A stretch of DNA of 64,000 nucleotides, taken from contig NZ_BMWT01000003.1 of assembly GCF_014651375.1 (NCBI RefSeq), forward strand, positions 558,001 to 622,000, given 5' to 3'. Under the pieces are notes generated by a model. The model was not told where the DNA came from. It did not search any database and saw only the letters and a program-made list of their open reading frames with translations. This DNA is from Tateyamaria omphalii. GTDB taxonomy: Bacteria > Pseudomonadota > Alphaproteobacteria > Rhodobacterales > Rhodobacteraceae. The stretch's first letter is position 1. Each line of letters opens with the position of its first letter. Both the position numbers and the translations under genes were made by a program. Positions 36,347-46,478 of the stretch are shown here, in pieces.

Positions 36347-36717
36347 CCAAGACAAAGACCCGTGCACTGCCGGATATGCGGCCAGCATTTTTGACCTTTG
36401 TTTTGCTGATCGCGGTTTTGCTGCTGTCAGCCTGTCAGGAACGGCGTTCGGAACGCGTTGCCTTTGACGGCGTGTTTTTCCGGGCAAGCTCGGGCAAGGT
36501 TGATAAGCAGCGTGATCAGTTCGAGATCGGTGTGAGCCCTGTCTCTGCCTCTCTTGAAGGTGCGCGCGAAGCCGGGCGGTACGAGGCTGTGCGGTATTGC
36601 ATCAAGGAGTTCGGTTCATCGGATATCACGTGGATCGAAGGCCCGGATGCCGAGGATGGACGCCTGCGCATTTCAGGGGACAAGCTGCTGTTGCGGGGCA
36701 CCTGTACACCTGTGTAG
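36343..36717 (+). CDS. Predicted lipoprotein in the nuo operon
   Basis: 124 residues from a GTG overlapping the DUF3291 stop. A basic stretch and a hydrophobic helix (FLTFVLLIAVLLLSAC) end in the lipobox LSAC. The mature part is about 94 residues with a beta-rich pattern and a C-terminal pair YCIKEFG ... GTCTPV whose cysteines may bond. Conserved-looking segments include GVSPVSASLEGAREAGRYEA. Function unknown. It is followed by a 120-base gap with an inverted repeat before the next gene. Confidence 0.68.
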   Translation: MTKTKTRALPDMRPAFLTFVLLIAVLLLSACQERRSERVAFDGVFFRASSGKVDKQRDQFEIGVSPVSASLEGAREAGRYEAVRYCIKEFGSSDITWIEGPDAEDGRLRISGDKLLLRGTCTPV

Positions 36718-36719
36718 TA

Positions 36720-36762
36720 ACAACCCGTTTTCAAGGCGACATTTTGCGTCCTGACGGGTTGT
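36720..36762. repeat. Inverted repeat inside the nuo operon
   Basis: ACAACCCGT (36720-36728) and ACGGGTTGT (36754-36762) are perfect 9-base complements with a 25-base loop, directly after a stop codon. The 120-base gap here is the largest intergenic space within the nuo operon. It could attenuate transcription or act as an mRNA processing site. No T-run follows. Confidence 0.4.
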
Positions 36763-36840
36763 GTCGGCCCGTGTTATTGCATAGCACAGACCTGCTTTCC
36801 CACATGGCATCAAAGTGATGCAGCACGTGGAGAGAAAATG

Positions 36841-37239
36841 ATGCGCGCGATGACCATGGCCTTGATCCTTAGCCTGACTGCCGGGATAGCCTCGGCGAAG
36901 CCACACCTCCGGGATGTGCCCGAAATCGACGGTACGATTCTGGCCGTCGGAATTGCGGATGAAATCCGTAAGAATTGCCCGGATATTTCGGCCCGTCTGT
37001 TGCGGGCGTATTCGGTGGTCAACGGCTTGAAGGCACGGGCCCGCACTTTGGGCTACTCGGACGAAGAGATTGACGCATACCGCAAATCGGATACCGAAAA
37101 GGCGCGCCTCAAGGCCAAGCGCGCAGAGTATCTTCGAAGTGCGGGCGTGACCCCTGGCCAATCGGCAAGCTATTGTGCCGTCGGCCGGCAAGAGATTGAA
37201 AAAGGCGGCCAGATCGGCGCCCTACTGAGGATGAACTGA
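36841..37239 (+). CDS. DUF5333-type secreted protein
   Basis: 132 residues from ATG 36841 (GGAGAG 6 bases upstream); the ATG three bases earlier is too close to that site. A signal peptide (MRAMTMALILSLTAGIASA) precedes a helical domain with LRDVPEIDGTILAVGIADEI, NCPDISARLLRAYSVVNGLK, YSDEEIDAYRKSD and YCAVGRQEIEKG. I recall this as DUF5333, found beside nuoG in Rhodobacteraceae; the name is from memory. Two cysteines may bond. Function unknown. Three bases separate it from nuoG. Confidence 0.72.
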   Translation: MRAMTMALILSLTAGIASAKPHLRDVPEIDGTILAVGIADEIRKNCPDISARLLRAYSVVNGLKARARTLGYSDEEIDAYRKSDTEKARLKAKRAEYLRSAGVTPGQSASYCAVGRQEIEKGGQIGALLRMN

Positions 37240-37242
37240 CGC

Positions 37243-39264
37243 ATGAGCGACCTCCGCAAGATCATCATCGACGGTAACGAGATCGAGGTGGACGGGGCAA
37301 TGACCTTGATCCAGGCCTGTGAAGAGGCCGGGATCGAGATCCCGCGGTTCTGTTATCACGAGCGTCTGTCGATCGCAGGCAACTGCCGGATGTGTCTTGT
37401 GGAAGTTGTGGGTGGTCCACCCAAACCTGCCGCGTCTTGCGCGATGCAGGTGCGCGATTTGCGCCCCGGGCCCGAGGGGCAGCCACCGGTTGTGAAAACC
37501 AACTCGCCCATGGTCAAGAAGGCCCGCGAGGGGGTGATGGAGTTCCTGCTGATCAACCACCCGCTAGATTGCCCGATCTGCGATCAGGGCGGTGAGTGCG
37601 ACCTGCAGGATCAGGCCATGGCCTACGGTGTCGATTTCAGCCGCTTCCGCGAACCAAAGCGTGCGGTGGATGATCTGGATCTTGGTCCATTGGTCGAAAC
37701 ACATATGACCCGCTGCATTTCCTGCACCCGCTGCGTGCGCTTCACGACCGAGGTCGCTGGCATCACTCAGATGGGGCAGACGGGTCGCGGCGAGGATGCT
37801 GAGATTACCAGCTATCTGGGCGAGACACTGGATTCGAACTTGCAGGGCAACATCATCGACCTGTGCCCGGTGGGCGCGTTGGTGTCGAAGCCATATGCCT
37901 TTACGGCCCGTCCGTGGGAACTGACCAAGACCGAGAGCATCGATGTGATGGATGCACTTGGGTCCTCCATCCGCGTGGACACCAAGGGGCGCGAAGTCAT
38001 GCGGTTCCTGCCGCTGAACCACGATGGCACGAATGAAGAGTGGATTGCGGACAAGACGCGTTTCGTCTGGGATGGTTTGCGCCGTCAGCGTCTGGACAAA
38101 CCTTATGTTCGTGAGAACGGCAAACTGCGCCCCGCAACGTGGGGGGAGGCCTTGGGCAAAGCCGCCGAGGCCATTAAGGGGGCATCATCCTTGGCCGGTC
38201 TGGTCGGTGATCTGGCGCCGGTCGAAGCCGCTTACGCTTTGAAAGAGTTGATTGAAGGGCAGGGTGGGTTTGTCGAGTGCCGCACCGACGGCGCCAAGCT
38301 GCCCTCGGGCAACCGGGCTGCATATGTTGGCACCGCGGCGATTGAGGATATCGATAGTGCAGAAGCCATCATGCTGATCGGTACCAACCCGCGTCTGGAA
38401 GCGCCTGTGTTGAACGCGCGTATCCGCAAGGCCTGGGCACGTGGGGCCAGTGTGGGTGTGATCGGTGAGATGCCGGACCTGACCTACGAGGCCAACCACA
38501 TTGGGACAGAGGCGACCGTCATTAACGATCTTCTGAAGCGTGACCATTCAGGGGTGCAGGAAAAGCCGTCGATCATCATTGTCGGCATGGGCGCGTTGAC
38601 CCGTGGGGACGGCGCGGTAATTCTTGCCGGGGCGCAGGCGCTGGCGGAAAGCACCAAGTCGGGCCTGATGATCCTGCATACAGCCGCGGGCCGCGTGGGT
38701 GCGATGGATGTTGGTGCCACAAACCCGGATGCAATGGCAGCCGTTGAGAAAGCGGATGTCATCTACAACCTGGGCGCCGATGAAATCGAAATCGGTGAAG
38801 GGGCCTTTGTGATCTATCAGGGCAGCCACGGTGATCGTGGAGCGCACAGGGCAGATGTGATCCTGCCGGGGGCGGCCTACACAGAAGAAGGCGGCCTGTT
38901 CGTCAACACCGAAGGGCGGCCACAACTGACGCAACGCGCTGGTTTTGCACCGGGTGAAGCCAAGGAAAACTGGGCCATCCTGCGTGCTTTGTCGGGTGAG
39001 ATCAGCGCGGCCTTGCCCTATGACAGCCTTGCTGCTCTACGTCAGAAACTGGTGGGTGACCATCCGCACCTCGGCGATGTCGATGTGGTGGCTGAGAACT
39101 CCGGTGATGCTCTTGAGGCGGGTGAGATCGAAGGTGGCGTGCTGACCTCGACCATTAGCGATTTCTACCTGACCAACCCGATTGCCCGTGCCAGCCAGTT
39201 GATGGCGGAACTGAGCGCCAACGCGAAGGCCCGTAAATCCCAAGAGGTACTGGCAGCAGAATGA
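37243..39264 (+). CDS. nuoG: NADH-quinone oxidoreductase subunit G
   Basis: 673 residues, the shorter form common in alphaproteobacteria and mitochondria. It carries the N1b 2Fe-2S cluster ([20 protein letters not shown] with a preceding Cys further on) and two 4Fe-4S clusters ([19 protein letters not shown] with its histidine region; [12 protein letters not shown] and [13 protein letters not shown]). The C-terminal half is a molybdopterin-oxidoreductase-like fold without cofactor. It forms the large peripheral-arm subunit. The stop overlaps the next ATG by four bases. Confidence 0.96.
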   Translation: MSDLRKIIIDGNEIEVDGAMTLIQACEEAGIEIPRFCYHERLSIAGNCRMCLVEVVGGPPKPAASCAMQVRDLRPGPEGQPPVVKTNSPMVKKAREGVMEFLLINHPLDCPICDQGGECDLQDQAMAYGVDFSRFREPKRAVDDLDLGPLVETHMTRCISCTRCVRFTTEVAGITQMGQTGRGEDAEITSYLGETLDSNLQGNIIDLCPVGALVSKPYAFTARPWELTKTESIDVMDALGSSIRVDTKGREVMRFLPLNHDGTNEEWIADKTRFVWDGLRRQRLDKPYVRENGKLRPATWGEALGKAAEAIKGASSLAGLVGDLAPVEAAYALKELIEGQGGFVECRTDGAKLPSGNRAAYVGTAAIEDIDSAEAIMLIGTNPRLEAPVLNARIRKAWARGASVGVIGEMPDLTYEANHIGTEATVINDLLKRDHSGVQEKPSIIIVGMGALTRGDGAVILAGAQALAESTKSGLMILHTAAGRVGAMDVGATNPDAMAAVEKADVIYNLGADEIEIGEGAFVIYQGSHGDRGAHRADVILPGAAYTEEGGLFVNTEGRPQLTQRAGFAPGEAKENWAILRALSGEISAALPYDSLAALRQKLVGDHPHLGDVDVVAENSGDALEAGEIEGGVLTSTISDFYLTNPIARASQLMAELSANAKARKSQEVLAAE

Positions 39265-39641
39265 TTGTTCGCAGCATAATCAAGGTTGTTGCACTTGGCG
39301 CTGTGGTGACCCTGTCTGCCTGCGCGTCGCAGGTGTTGGACGGCTATGTTGGCAAGTCCATCACAGAGCCGATGCTAGATTATGGTCAACCGGCCGCGGT
39401 TTTTGACCTTCCTGACGGGCGTCGTGCCTTTCAGTGGTCGATCAGTTCTTGGGGCTCTGTTCCGATTGTCAGCACCGAAAGACAAACGTCTGATGGGCTT
39501 CACGATTGGGCGGATGTGACAAAAACACGGACCATCAGCATTCCGGTGGAAGAAACGTGCCTGTACACGCTCTACGGCGTTCCGCGTGGCAACGATTGGA
39601 TCGTCACCGGGTACCGGCAGCCGTCGTTCGAGTGCGAATGA
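39261..39641 (+). CDS. Predicted lipoprotein after nuoG (first of a pair)
   Basis: 126 residues, ATGA overlap with nuoG. Signal peptide [16 protein letters not shown] with lipobox LSAC at about residue 21. The mature part has the layout of small outer-membrane lipoproteins with an SmpA/OmlA-like look ([36 protein letters not shown]), in which a short repeat links sequence variability to assembly of other proteins; that resemblance is weak. Two cysteines near the end ([14 protein letters not shown]). Directly coupled to a second lipoprotein gene. Confidence 0.7.
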   Translation: MIVRSIIKVVALGAVVTLSACASQVLDGYVGKSITEPMLDYGQPAAVFDLPDGRRAFQWSISSWGSVPIVSTERQTSDGLHDWADVTKTRTISIPVEETCLYTLYGVPRGNDWIVTGYRQPSFECE

Positions 39642-40018
39642 AGGCTGCGTGGATCATAGCCGCGTTGCCGCTTGCGGCCTGTGACCCTGTGCCGACGGCG
39701 GAACAGTTCATTCCCGACTACCGAGGCGTGGAAACGCAGTTGTTGGCGGATGATCTGGTTCAATTTAACGTGGAAATGAGCAATGCCCTATCCGCGGCGG
39801 ATGTCGAAGATTACGCCGAATGTGCTGCCGCTGGATACACATTGATCCGGGGGTGGGGATTTGCGCGTCATTTGCGCACAAATGTGAATGAAGAGGCTGG
39901 CGTGTGGAGAGCGGATGCTGTTTACACCATTTCGCCAGCTCTGCCGCGTGGAATACGGACCATCGACGCCGAAGTCGTGGCCGCAGCCTGCGCGGAGAAG
40001 GGAATACCGACGGTGTGA
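39638..40018 (+). CDS. Predicted lipoprotein after nuoG (second of a pair)
   Basis: 126 residues from ATG 39638, overlapping the previous stop by four bases. Signal peptide [15 protein letters not shown] with lipobox LAAC at residue 15. The mature chain contains YAECAAAGYTLIRGWGFARH and VVAAACAEKGIPTV, so three cysteines besides the lipidated one. It ends 6 bases before nuoH. No known family. The pair of adjacent lipoprotein genes in a respiratory operon is notable. Confidence 0.7.
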   Translation: MKAAWIIAALPLAACDPVPTAEQFIPDYRGVETQLLADDLVQFNVEMSNALSAADVEDYAECAAAGYTLIRGWGFARHLRTNVNEEAGVWRADAVYTISPALPRGIRTIDAEVVAAACAEKGIPTV

Positions 40019-40024
40019 GGACTG

Positions 40025-41062
40025 ATGGCTGAATTCTTTACCACTCCTGGCGGCATCGCCGTCCTTGTTCTGGCCCAAGTGCTGGCCGTCGTGGCGTTTG
40101 TCATGATCTCGCTGCTGTTCCTTGTCTACGGTGACCGCAAGATCTGGGCCGCGGTCCAGATGCGCCGTGGACCGAACGTGGTGGGTGCCTTTGGCCTGCT
40201 GCAGACGGTGGCGGACGCCCTGAAGTATGTTGTGAAAGAGGTTGTGGTGCCTGCTGGGGCAGACAAGACCCTGTTCATGCTTGCCCCGATGACCAGTTTT
40301 GTGCTGGCGATGGTCGCATGGGCCGTGATCCCGTTCAACGACGGCTGGGTGCTGTCCGACATCAATGTGGCAATCCTGTATGTCTTTGCTATCTCTTCGC
40401 TTGAAGTTTATGGCGTAATTATAGGCGGTTGGGCGTCGAACTCAAAGTACCCCTTCCTTGGCTCGCTGCGGTCTGCAGCACAGATGATTTCCTATGAAGT
40501 CAGCATCGGCTTGATCATCATCGGTGTGATCCTTTCGACCGGGTCGTTGAACTTCGGCGCCATCGTGAATGCACAGGATACCGGCTACGGGTTCTTTGGC
40601 TGGTATTGGTTGCCGCACCTGCCCATGGTGTTCCTGTTCTTTATCAGCGCATTGGCTGAAACGAACCGCCCGCCCTTCGATTTGCCGGAAGCGGAATCCG
40701 AATTGGTTGCTGGCTACCAGGTTGAATACTCGTCGACCCCGTTCCTGCTGTTCATGGCGGGCGAGTACATTGCCATCTTCCTGATGTGTGCGCTGATGTC
40801 GCTGCTGTTCTTTGGTGGCTGGCTGTCGCCTATCCCGGGGCTGCCCGACGGTGTGCTGTGGATGGTCGCGAAGATGGCATTCTTCTTCTTCCTCTTCGCA
40901 ATGGTGAAGGCGATCACGCCGCGCTATCGCTATGACCAGCTGATGCGCCTGGGGTGGAAAGTGTTCCTGCCGTTCAGCCTGGTCTGGGTCGTGTTCGTGG
41001 CCTTTGCCGCCAAGTTTGACTGGTTCTGGGGCATCTACGCCCGTTGGGCCGTGGGGGGCTGA
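40025..41062 (+). CDS. nuoH: NADH-quinone oxidoreductase subunit H
   Basis: 345 residues with about eight transmembrane helices. The quinone-entry subunit that links both arms of complex I. Diagnostic segments: [20 protein letters not shown], the acidic loop [20 protein letters not shown] and [20 protein letters not shown], and the C-terminal [20 protein letters not shown]. Length is standard. A TGA-TATG junction leads to the 64-residue gene. Confidence 0.97.
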   Translation: MAEFFTTPGGIAVLVLAQVLAVVAFVMISLLFLVYGDRKIWAAVQMRRGPNVVGAFGLLQTVADALKYVVKEVVVPAGADKTLFMLAPMTSFVLAMVAWAVIPFNDGWVLSDINVAILYVFAISSLEVYGVIIGGWASNSKYPFLGSLRSAAQMISYEVSIGLIIIGVILSTGSLNFGAIVNAQDTGYGFFGWYWLPHLPMVFLFFISALAETNRPPFDLPEAESELVAGYQVEYSSTPFLLFMAGEYIAIFLMCALMSLLFFGGWLSPIPGLPDGVLWMVAKMAFFFFLFAMVKAITPRYRYDQLMRLGWKVFLPFSLVWVVFVAFAAKFDWFWGIYARWAVGG

Positions 41063-41063
41063 T

Positions 41064-41258
41064 ATGGGATTGGCTGCCGCCATCAACGAAGCGCCGGAAC
41101 ACCATCTGGATGACCTTGTGTCATTCCTGGGCTCCGAGTTCGCTATTGGAACGACCGATGAAGATGGGAAGCTCGACAGAGCGGATCCCGGAGAAGTCGT
41201 CTCGGCCCTCAAAGCCTGGGCGTACATGCACCTTAACGATGGAACACAGGGAGACTAG
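41064..41258 (+). CDS. Small acidic protein between nuoH and nuoI
   Basis: 64 residues from ATG 41064, one base after the nuoH stop, ending two bases before nuoI. The composition is acidic and soluble ([40 protein letters not shown]) with no signal peptide. GGAGAC near its end also serves as the ribosome-binding site of nuoI, so translation of the two genes may be linked. No family recognised. Confidence 0.55.
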   Translation: MGLAAAINEAPEHHLDDLVSFLGSEFAIGTTDEDGKLDRADPGEVVSALKAWAYMHLNDGTQGD

Positions 41259-41260
41259 CA

Positions 41261-41755
41261 ATGACGCAGATCGACTACGGCCGCGCCGCCAAATACTTCC
41301 TGCTGCAGGATTTCTGGCAAGGCATGAAGCTGGGCTTGAAGTACTTTTTCGCCCCTAAGGCCACTGTAAACTATCCGCACGAAAAGGGGCCTTTGTCCCC
41401 ACGTTTCCGTGGTGAACACGCGTTGCGCCGTTACCCCAACGGGGAAGAACGCTGCATCGCATGCAAGCTGTGCGAGGCGATTTGCCCGGCGCAGGCCATC
41501 ACCATTGATGCTGAACCGCGCGAGGACGGCAGCCGCCGCACCACACGCTATGACATCGACATGACCAAGTGCATCTACTGTGGCTTCTGTCAGGAAGCGT
41601 GCCCGGTCGATGCCATTGTCGAAGGTCCGAACTTCGAATTCGCCACCGAAACCCGCGAAGAGCTTTTCTATGACAAGGAAAAGCTGTTGGAGAATGGTGA
41701 GCGTTGGGAAGCCGAGATCGCACGCAATCTTGAACTGGATGCACCGTATCGCTGA
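41261..41755 (+). CDS. nuoI: NADH-quinone oxidoreductase subunit I
   Basis: 164 residues. The TYKY subunit carrying clusters N6a and N6b. Two 4Fe-4S motifs are complete: Cys65, Cys68, Cys71 and Cys75 ([12 protein letters not shown]) and Cys104, Cys107, Cys110 and Cys114 ([12 protein letters not shown]). The family tail [10 protein letters not shown] and [17 protein letters not shown] are present. The N-terminal helix lies on the membrane surface. The stop overlaps the next start by one base. Confidence 0.97.
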   Translation: MTQIDYGRAAKYFLLQDFWQGMKLGLKYFFAPKATVNYPHEKGPLSPRFRGEHALRRYPNGEERCIACKLCEAICPAQAITIDAEPREDGSRRTTRYDIDMTKCIYCGFCQEACPVDAIVEGPNFEFATETREELFYDKEKLLENGERWEAEIARNLELDAPYR

Positions 41756-42447
41756 TGGGAGCCTGGGGACCACATAGCTTCGACAACGACACGGCAGCTG
41801 ATCTGCTGGACACGTTGAAAAACCTCGATCAGCCGGTCGAGCAAGCAGGAGCCGTGTGCGAAAGCTTTGAGGCCGTGTTTGAGGCGCCAGCCGGTGATCT
41901 TGATGCGCATCTGGCATCGACAGCGGTGGCCGGAGCCGAGATCATTGCAGCGTGTTTGGGCCAACCTCGGGACGGGGCCGAGGCGCCATTTGATCTCGAA
42001 GCCTCCTTCAAATTCTACGATGACGCTGTTGGCATGGCACTGGCCGCTTTGGACCGCGTGACCGCCGAAGGCTCGGAACTGGCGGAATTGTGGGACGAGA
42101 GCGAAGAAGCGAGCACTTGGCGAGCCAGCATTGCTGATTTGGCCGGGCGCTTGAAGGCTGCGGCGAAATCCCATGACCTTGGGACTGAGTTTGCACCCGA
42201 CGCGCCCGAGGCTGATCCCGAGCAGGCGCTGCGGAGCGACGTGGACCAAGTCTATGCCGATATGATGGCCGAGATTGAGCGTCTTGCCGACGCCGGCGGG
42301 GGCGAGGTTCAGGTCGAGGTACTGCGTCATTTGGTGCGCAAGCTGCATCTGATCCACAGCGACATCAGCAACATGCGGTATTTCATTGCGGATAGCCTGG
42401 ATGCACTGACCACCCGCATCGAAGGTCTCGAGGGGCAACGCTCATGA
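41755..42447 (+). CDS. DUF4259 domain protein with C-terminal helical extension
   Basis: 230 residues. The N-terminus [20 protein letters not shown] is the hallmark of DUF4259, a helical family of unknown role. After about residue 150 a further helical section follows (DVDQVYADMMAEIERLADAG, RKLHLIHSDISNMRYFIADS) that could form a coiled coil. No signal peptide, so cytoplasmic. Overlaps nuoI by one base and the next gene by four. DUF4259 is scattered in bacteria and not otherwise tied to complex I. Confidence 0.75.
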   Translation: MGAWGPHSFDNDTAADLLDTLKNLDQPVEQAGAVCESFEAVFEAPAGDLDAHLASTAVAGAEIIAACLGQPRDGAEAPFDLEASFKFYDDAVGMALAALDRVTAEGSELAELWDESEEASTWRASIADLAGRLKAAAKSHDLGTEFAPDAPEADPEQALRSDVDQVYADMMAEIERLADAGGGEVQVEVLRHLVRKLHLIHSDISNMRYFIADSLDALTTRIEGLEGQRS

Positions 42448-42866
42448 CAGATGACAAGAACAACCCTTTTGCGGCGATGCTGGCTCAGATGCAGGAGATG
42501 ACCAAAGCGTTTCCGCAAATGGCGGCGTTCGACCCGTCGAAAGGGTTTGACCCCAAGATGTTCGAAGCCTTGTGGCCCACCATGCCCAAGGATTTGATGG
42601 AGACGTGGTTTGGCAACAAGCTCAACGAGAATGGGCTGGACGCCAAAACCCGGCTGCTGCTGACACTTGCCGGGCTGACCATGCAGGGCGCCCAGGCTGA
42701 TACAGCCATTCGCCAGACCGTGCGACACGCGCGTGAGGCGGGGGCCACCGACCAACAGATTTCCGAGACTTTGGGCATGATGGCGATGTTTGCCGGTGTG
42801 CCCGCGATGACTCGCGCCATGGGATTGGCGCAAGAGGTCATGGATGACGACGAGGACGAGACATGA
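42444..42866 (+). CDS. Carboxymuconolactone decarboxylase-like protein lacking cysteines
   Basis: 140 residues. The segment [40 protein letters not shown] and [20 protein letters not shown] is the all-helical CMD/AhpD core. AhpD-type peroxidase enzymes need a CxxC pair, but no cysteine is present anywhere in this protein, so it cannot act by thiol chemistry. A decarboxylase-like or purely structural role is left. A Met-rich N-terminal region ([18 protein letters not shown]) precedes the domain. Coupled to nuoJ by ATGA. Confidence 0.78.
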   Translation: MTDDKNNPFAAMLAQMQEMTKAFPQMAAFDPSKGFDPKMFEALWPTMPKDLMETWFGNKLNENGLDAKTRLLLTLAGLTMQGAQADTAIRQTVRHAREAGATDQQISETLGMMAMFAGVPAMTRAMGLAQEVMDDDEDET

Positions 42867-43465
42867 CTGTATTTGCCTTCTACCTCTTTGCGATCAGCGT
42901 GATCGCGGGCGGCCTTTTCACGGTGATCAGCCGGAACCCCGTCCACTCGGTTCTCTGGCTGATCCTGTCTTTTCTGAGTGCAGCAGGCCTGTTTGTGCTG
43001 TTGGGGGCCGAGTTCGTCGCGATGCTTTTGATCATCGTCTATGTAGGCGCGGTCGCAGTGCTGTTCCTGTTCGTCGTGATGATGCTTGACGTGGACTTTG
43101 CCGAATTGAAGGCGGAGATGGCGAAATACATGCCGCTCGCGTTGCTTATTGCGGTCGTGATCCTGATGCAGTTCGTGATGGCCTTTGGCGCCTGGGAGTC
43201 GAATGCGGCAGCAGAAGGCCTGCGCGCGCAGGTGACGCCGGTGGATCGTCACAACACTGAAGCGCTGGGGATGATCCTGTATGATCAGTATTTCCTGCTG
43301 TTCCAACTTGCAGGGCTGATCCTGTTGGTCGCCATGGTGGGCGCCATTGTTCTGACCCTGCGCCACCGCTCGGATGTGAAGCGTCAGGATGTGATTGCCC
43401 AGATGATGCGTGATCCCGCAACGGCGATGGAGCTGAAGGACGTCAAACCGGGGCAGGGGCTCTGA
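42863..43465 (+). CDS. nuoJ: NADH-quinone oxidoreductase subunit J
   Basis: 200 residues with five transmembrane helices. Identified by its order between nuoI and nuoK and by [20 protein letters not shown] and [20 protein letters not shown], where the third helix holds the conserved pi-bulge region. Part of the membrane arm near the proton entry of complex I. Three bases after its stop another unknown gene begins with TTG. Confidence 0.95.
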   Translation: MTVFAFYLFAISVIAGGLFTVISRNPVHSVLWLILSFLSAAGLFVLLGAEFVAMLLIIVYVGAVAVLFLFVVMMLDVDFAELKAEMAKYMPLALLIAVVILMQFVMAFGAWESNAAAEGLRAQVTPVDRHNTEALGMILYDQYFLLFQLAGLILLVAMVGAIVLTLRHRSDVKRQDVIAQMMRDPATAMELKDVKPGQGL

Positions 43466-43468
43466 TCA

Positions 43469-43939
43469 TTGAAGACCCGGTACGCATATCTGGCAGCGGT
43501 TGTCGCGATGCTTGGGGGTGAGGCTGTGGCCTTGTCGCTAACCGATTGCGACCGTACCACGCATATCAGCCACGGTGGTGAAGCGGATCATGTCGATCTG
43601 GGCGAAGGCCGCGTGATGTGGCGTGACTGGTGGAGCCAGGAAGGGACGGCGACGTCCTTCTCTGTTGTTGACTGTGCGCCCGGCACGGCGATGACATTTC
43701 GCACACAAGAAGAGAACATGGGCAACCGCTTGCCTTTCGACCGGACGGAGAAAGCGCTTGCCGTGATCGAACGCCACGAAACTGGTGCACGCGCTTTTGC
43801 CACCTTGGACCGCATGGCCGCCGATCTGGACGGCATCGCGCACGACATAGACATCATCACGCTGGACGCAGAGCCTTGCGCCTGCGCCGCACTCTACCCC
43901 GAGGCTCGGGGCGAGAAGACAGAATTCATGCTGGGCTGA
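43469..43939 (+). CDS. Unknown secreted protein between nuoJ and nuoK
   Basis: 156 residues from a TTG start with AGGGG about 9 bases upstream. A signal peptide (MKTRYAYLAAVVAMLGGEAV, cut near VALS) leads to a domain with four cysteines (LTDCDRTTH, VVDCAPGT and the pair DAEPCACAAL). Conserved-looking segments include GEGRVMWRDWWSQEGTATSF. Four cysteines in a small exported protein suggest two disulfides. No family recognised. A 45-base gap with GGAGGG then leads to nuoK. Confidence 0.65.
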   Translation: MKTRYAYLAAVVAMLGGEAVALSLTDCDRTTHISHGGEADHVDLGEGRVMWRDWWSQEGTATSFSVVDCAPGTAMTFRTQEENMGNRLPFDRTEKALAVIERHETGARAFATLDRMAADLDGIAHDIDIITLDAEPCACAALYPEARGEKTEFMLG

Positions 43940-43984
43940 GCCCAGCAACAGACGACAAGCGGGGACACACCCCGGAGGGACGAC

Positions 43985-44290
43985 ATGATAGGACTTGAGC
44001 ATTACCTGACCGTCGCGGCGACGCTGTTCGTCATCGGTATCTTCGGGCTTTTCCTGAACCGCAAGAACGTGATCATTCTGCTTATGAGCATCGAACTGAT
44101 GCTCTTGGCGGTGAACATCAACCTTGTGGCCTTCTCAAGCTTCCTGGATGACCTTGTGGGGCAGGTTTTCACCCTGTTCGTGCTGACCGTCGCTGCGGCT
44201 GAGGCGGCAATCGGCTTGGCCATCCTGGTCTGTTTCTTCCGCAACCGCGGCACCATTGCCGTCGAAGACGTCAACGTGATGAAGGGCTGA
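43985..44290 (+). CDS. nuoK: NADH-quinone oxidoreductase subunit K
   Basis: 101 residues, three transmembrane helices, standard length. The MrpC-like subunit of the membrane arm. The second helix region [20 protein letters not shown] carries the conserved glutamate essential for proton transfer and the third helix [20 protein letters not shown] the second. A strong GGAGGG site precedes the ATG. Confidence 0.97.
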   Translation: MIGLEHYLTVAATLFVIGIFGLFLNRKNVIILLMSIELMLLAVNINLVAFSSFLDDLVGQVFTLFVLTVAAAEAAIGLAILVCFFRNRGTIAVEDVNVMKG

Positions 44291-44294
44291 TCGG

Positions 44295-44405
44295 ATGAGT
44301 CTCGCACTATGGATCGCCATCATCGTGGCCGGGGTCGGAGGCGCAGCGGCCGTGCTGTACTTTGCATGGCCTGACGTTGCCGCAACCAAAGAAGACAAAG
44401 GGTAG
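44295..44405 (+). CDS. 36-residue membrane peptide between nuoK and nuoL
   Basis: A short frame from ATG 44295 to TAG 44405 fills the interval between nuoK and nuoL almost exactly (4 and 6 bases left). The product MSLALWIAIIVAGVGGAAAV continues through LYFAWPDVAATKEDKG, one transmembrane helix with a charged C-terminus. Its ribosome-binding site is weak. Support is its position, membrane-like composition and GC-rich codons; conservation in relatives would settle it. Confidence 0.45.
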   Translation: MSLALWIAIIVAGVGGAAAVLYFAWPDVAATKEDKG

Positions 44406-44411
44406 CGCACA

Positions 44412-46478
44412 ATGGAAACCATCATCCTCTTTGCCCCTCTGGTTGGCGCACTGCTGTGCGGGTTCGGCTGGCGCATCTTTGGTGAAACAGCGGCCATGTG
44501 GATTGCCACGGGCCTGTTGTTACTGTCGGCCATTCTGTCGTGGATCGTGTTCCTGACCTTTGACGGCACGACCGAGCAGATCCAGATCTTGCGCTTTATC
44601 GAAAGCGGATCGCTCAGCACCGATTGGTCCATCCGCCTCGATCGTTTGACAGCCATCATGCTGATTGTGATCACCACGGTGTCGAGCCTCGTCCACCTTT
44701 ATAGCTTCGGCTACATGGACCACGACCCGCAATGGAAAGAGGGCGAAAGCTACAAGCCGCGCTTCTTTGCCTACCTGTCCTTTTTCACTTTTGCGATGTT
44801 AATGCTGGTGACGGCGGACAACCTTGTTCAGATGTTCTTTGGCTGGGAAGGTGTGGGCGTCGCCTCGTACCTGTTGATCGGGTTCTACTATCGCAAGCCA
44901 TCGGCCAACGCGGCGGCCATCAAGGCCTTTGTGGTGAACCGTGTTGGAGATTTCGGTTTTACGCTGGGTATCTTTGCACTCTTTTTCCTTACCGACTCCA
45001 TTAAGTTCGACGATGTCTTTGCTGCCGCACCCGAATTGGCGCAGACGCAGTTGTCCTTCCTCTGGTCGGAATGGAATGCCGCGAACCTTGTGGCCTTCCT
45101 GTTGTTCATTGGCGCCATGGGGAAATCGGCGCAGTTGATCCTGCACACGTGGCTGCCTGACGCGATGGAGGGCCCGACACCGGTGTCGGCCCTGATCCAC
45201 GCCGCGACCATGGTGACCGCGGGTGTCTTTCTGGTCTGCCGCATGTCGCCGCTGATGGAGTTCGCGCCCGAGGCGATGGCCTTTGTCACCGTGTTGGGGG
45301 CTTTGACTGCATTTTTCGCTGCGACCGTCGGTTTGGTACAGACCGACATCAAGCGCGTGATCGCCTATTCGACCTGTTCGCAGCTTGGCTACATGTTCGT
45401 GGCTGCTGGCGTTGGCGTCTATTCGGTCGCCATGTTCCATCTGTTCACGCACGCGTTCTTCAAGGCGATGCTGTTCCTTGGTGCGGGCTCGGTCATCCAC
45501 GCGATGCACCACGAGCAGGACATGATGAACTACGGTGGCCTGCGGAAGAAGATTCCTTACACCTTCTGGGCCATGATGATTGGCACGCTTGCCATCACCG
45601 GTGTGGGCATCCCGTTAACGGGGTGGATCGGTTTTGCAGGGTTTGCGTCCAAAGATGCAGTGATCGAAAGCGCATATGTCGGATCGACCTTCGCATTCTG
45701 GGCGCTGGTCATCGCGGCGCTGTTCACGTCCTTCTATTCCTGGCGTCTGATGTTCCTGACCTTCTACGGCACGCCGCGCGGCGACAAGCACACGCACGAG
45801 CACGCGCATGAAAGCCCGATGGTCATGCTGATCCCTCTGGGCGTGCTGAGCCTTGGCGCGATCTTTGCCGGTGCAATCTGGTATGGGTCTTTCTTCGGCA
45901 AGCCGAACGAGGTCATCAAATTCTTCGGTGGTCACTACGAAACGCCTTCGGAAGAGATCAAGAAAGCTGTGGCAGAACGCAGCCCCAAAGCCTCTGAACT
46001 GAAATACGTGATGGAGGATGGACCGGGCGAGGCCGGTATCTATATCGTGCCCGAGAACACTGTGCTGCACGAAGCCCATTACGTGCCCACATGGGTAAAG
46101 CTGTCGCCGTTCGTGTCGATGCTGCTTGGGTTCGTCGTGGCCTTCTGGTTCTACATCAAGAACCCGTCGCTGCCGGGCCGTTTGGCCGAAAACCAGCGCC
46201 CGCTCTACCTGTTCCTGAAGAACAAGTGGTACTTTGACGAGCTCTACGATTTCATCTTCGTGCAGCCCGCCATGTGGATTGGCAAGAAGCTGTGGAAGAA
46301 GGGCGATGGCGACGTAATTGACGGGACCATCAATGGTGTGTCGATGGGCATCGTACCCTTCTTTACCCGCCTCGCTGGCCGCGCGCAGTCCGGCTACATC
46401 TTTACCTATGCCTTCGCCATGGTGATCGGGATCGCGGTCCTTGTCACTTGGATGACGCTCAGCGGAGGAGCGAACTGA
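44412..46478 (+). CDS. nuoL: NADH-quinone oxidoreductase subunit L
   Basis: 688 residues with about 16 transmembrane helices. The distal Mrp-antiporter-like proton pump with the long lateral helix. Landmarks: [19 protein letters not shown], the TM7 lysine region [40 protein letters not shown] and the discontinuous-helix motif [14 protein letters not shown]. The C-terminal 100 residues form the piston-like helix and a final helix. The stop overlaps nuoM by one base. Confidence 0.97.
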   Translation: METIILFAPLVGALLCGFGWRIFGETAAMWIATGLLLLSAILSWIVFLTFDGTTEQIQILRFIESGSLSTDWSIRLDRLTAIMLIVITTVSSLVHLYSFGYMDHDPQWKEGESYKPRFFAYLSFFTFAMLMLVTADNLVQMFFGWEGVGVASYLLIGFYYRKPSANAAAIKAFVVNRVGDFGFTLGIFALFFLTDSIKFDDVFAAAPELAQTQLSFLWSEWNAANLVAFLLFIGAMGKSAQLILHTWLPDAMEGPTPVSALIHAATMVTAGVFLVCRMSPLMEFAPEAMAFVTVLGALTAFFAATVGLVQTDIKRVIAYSTCSQLGYMFVAAGVGVYSVAMFHLFTHAFFKAMLFLGAGSVIHAMHHEQDMMNYGGLRKKIPYTFWAMMIGTLAITGVGIPLTGWIGFAGFASKDAVIESAYVGSTFAFWALVIAALFTSFYSWRLMFLTFYGTPRGDKHTHEHAHESPMVMLIPLGVLSLGAIFAGAIWYGSFFGKPNEVIKFFGGHYETPSEEIKKAVAERSPKASELKYVMEDGPGEAGIYIVPENTVLHEAHYVPTWVKLSPFVSMLLGFVVAFWFYIKNPSLPGRLAENQRPLYLFLKNKWYFDELYDFIFVQPAMWIGKKLWKKGDGDVIDGTINGVSMGIVPFFTRLAGRAQSGYIFTYAFAMVIGIAVLVTWMTLSGGAN

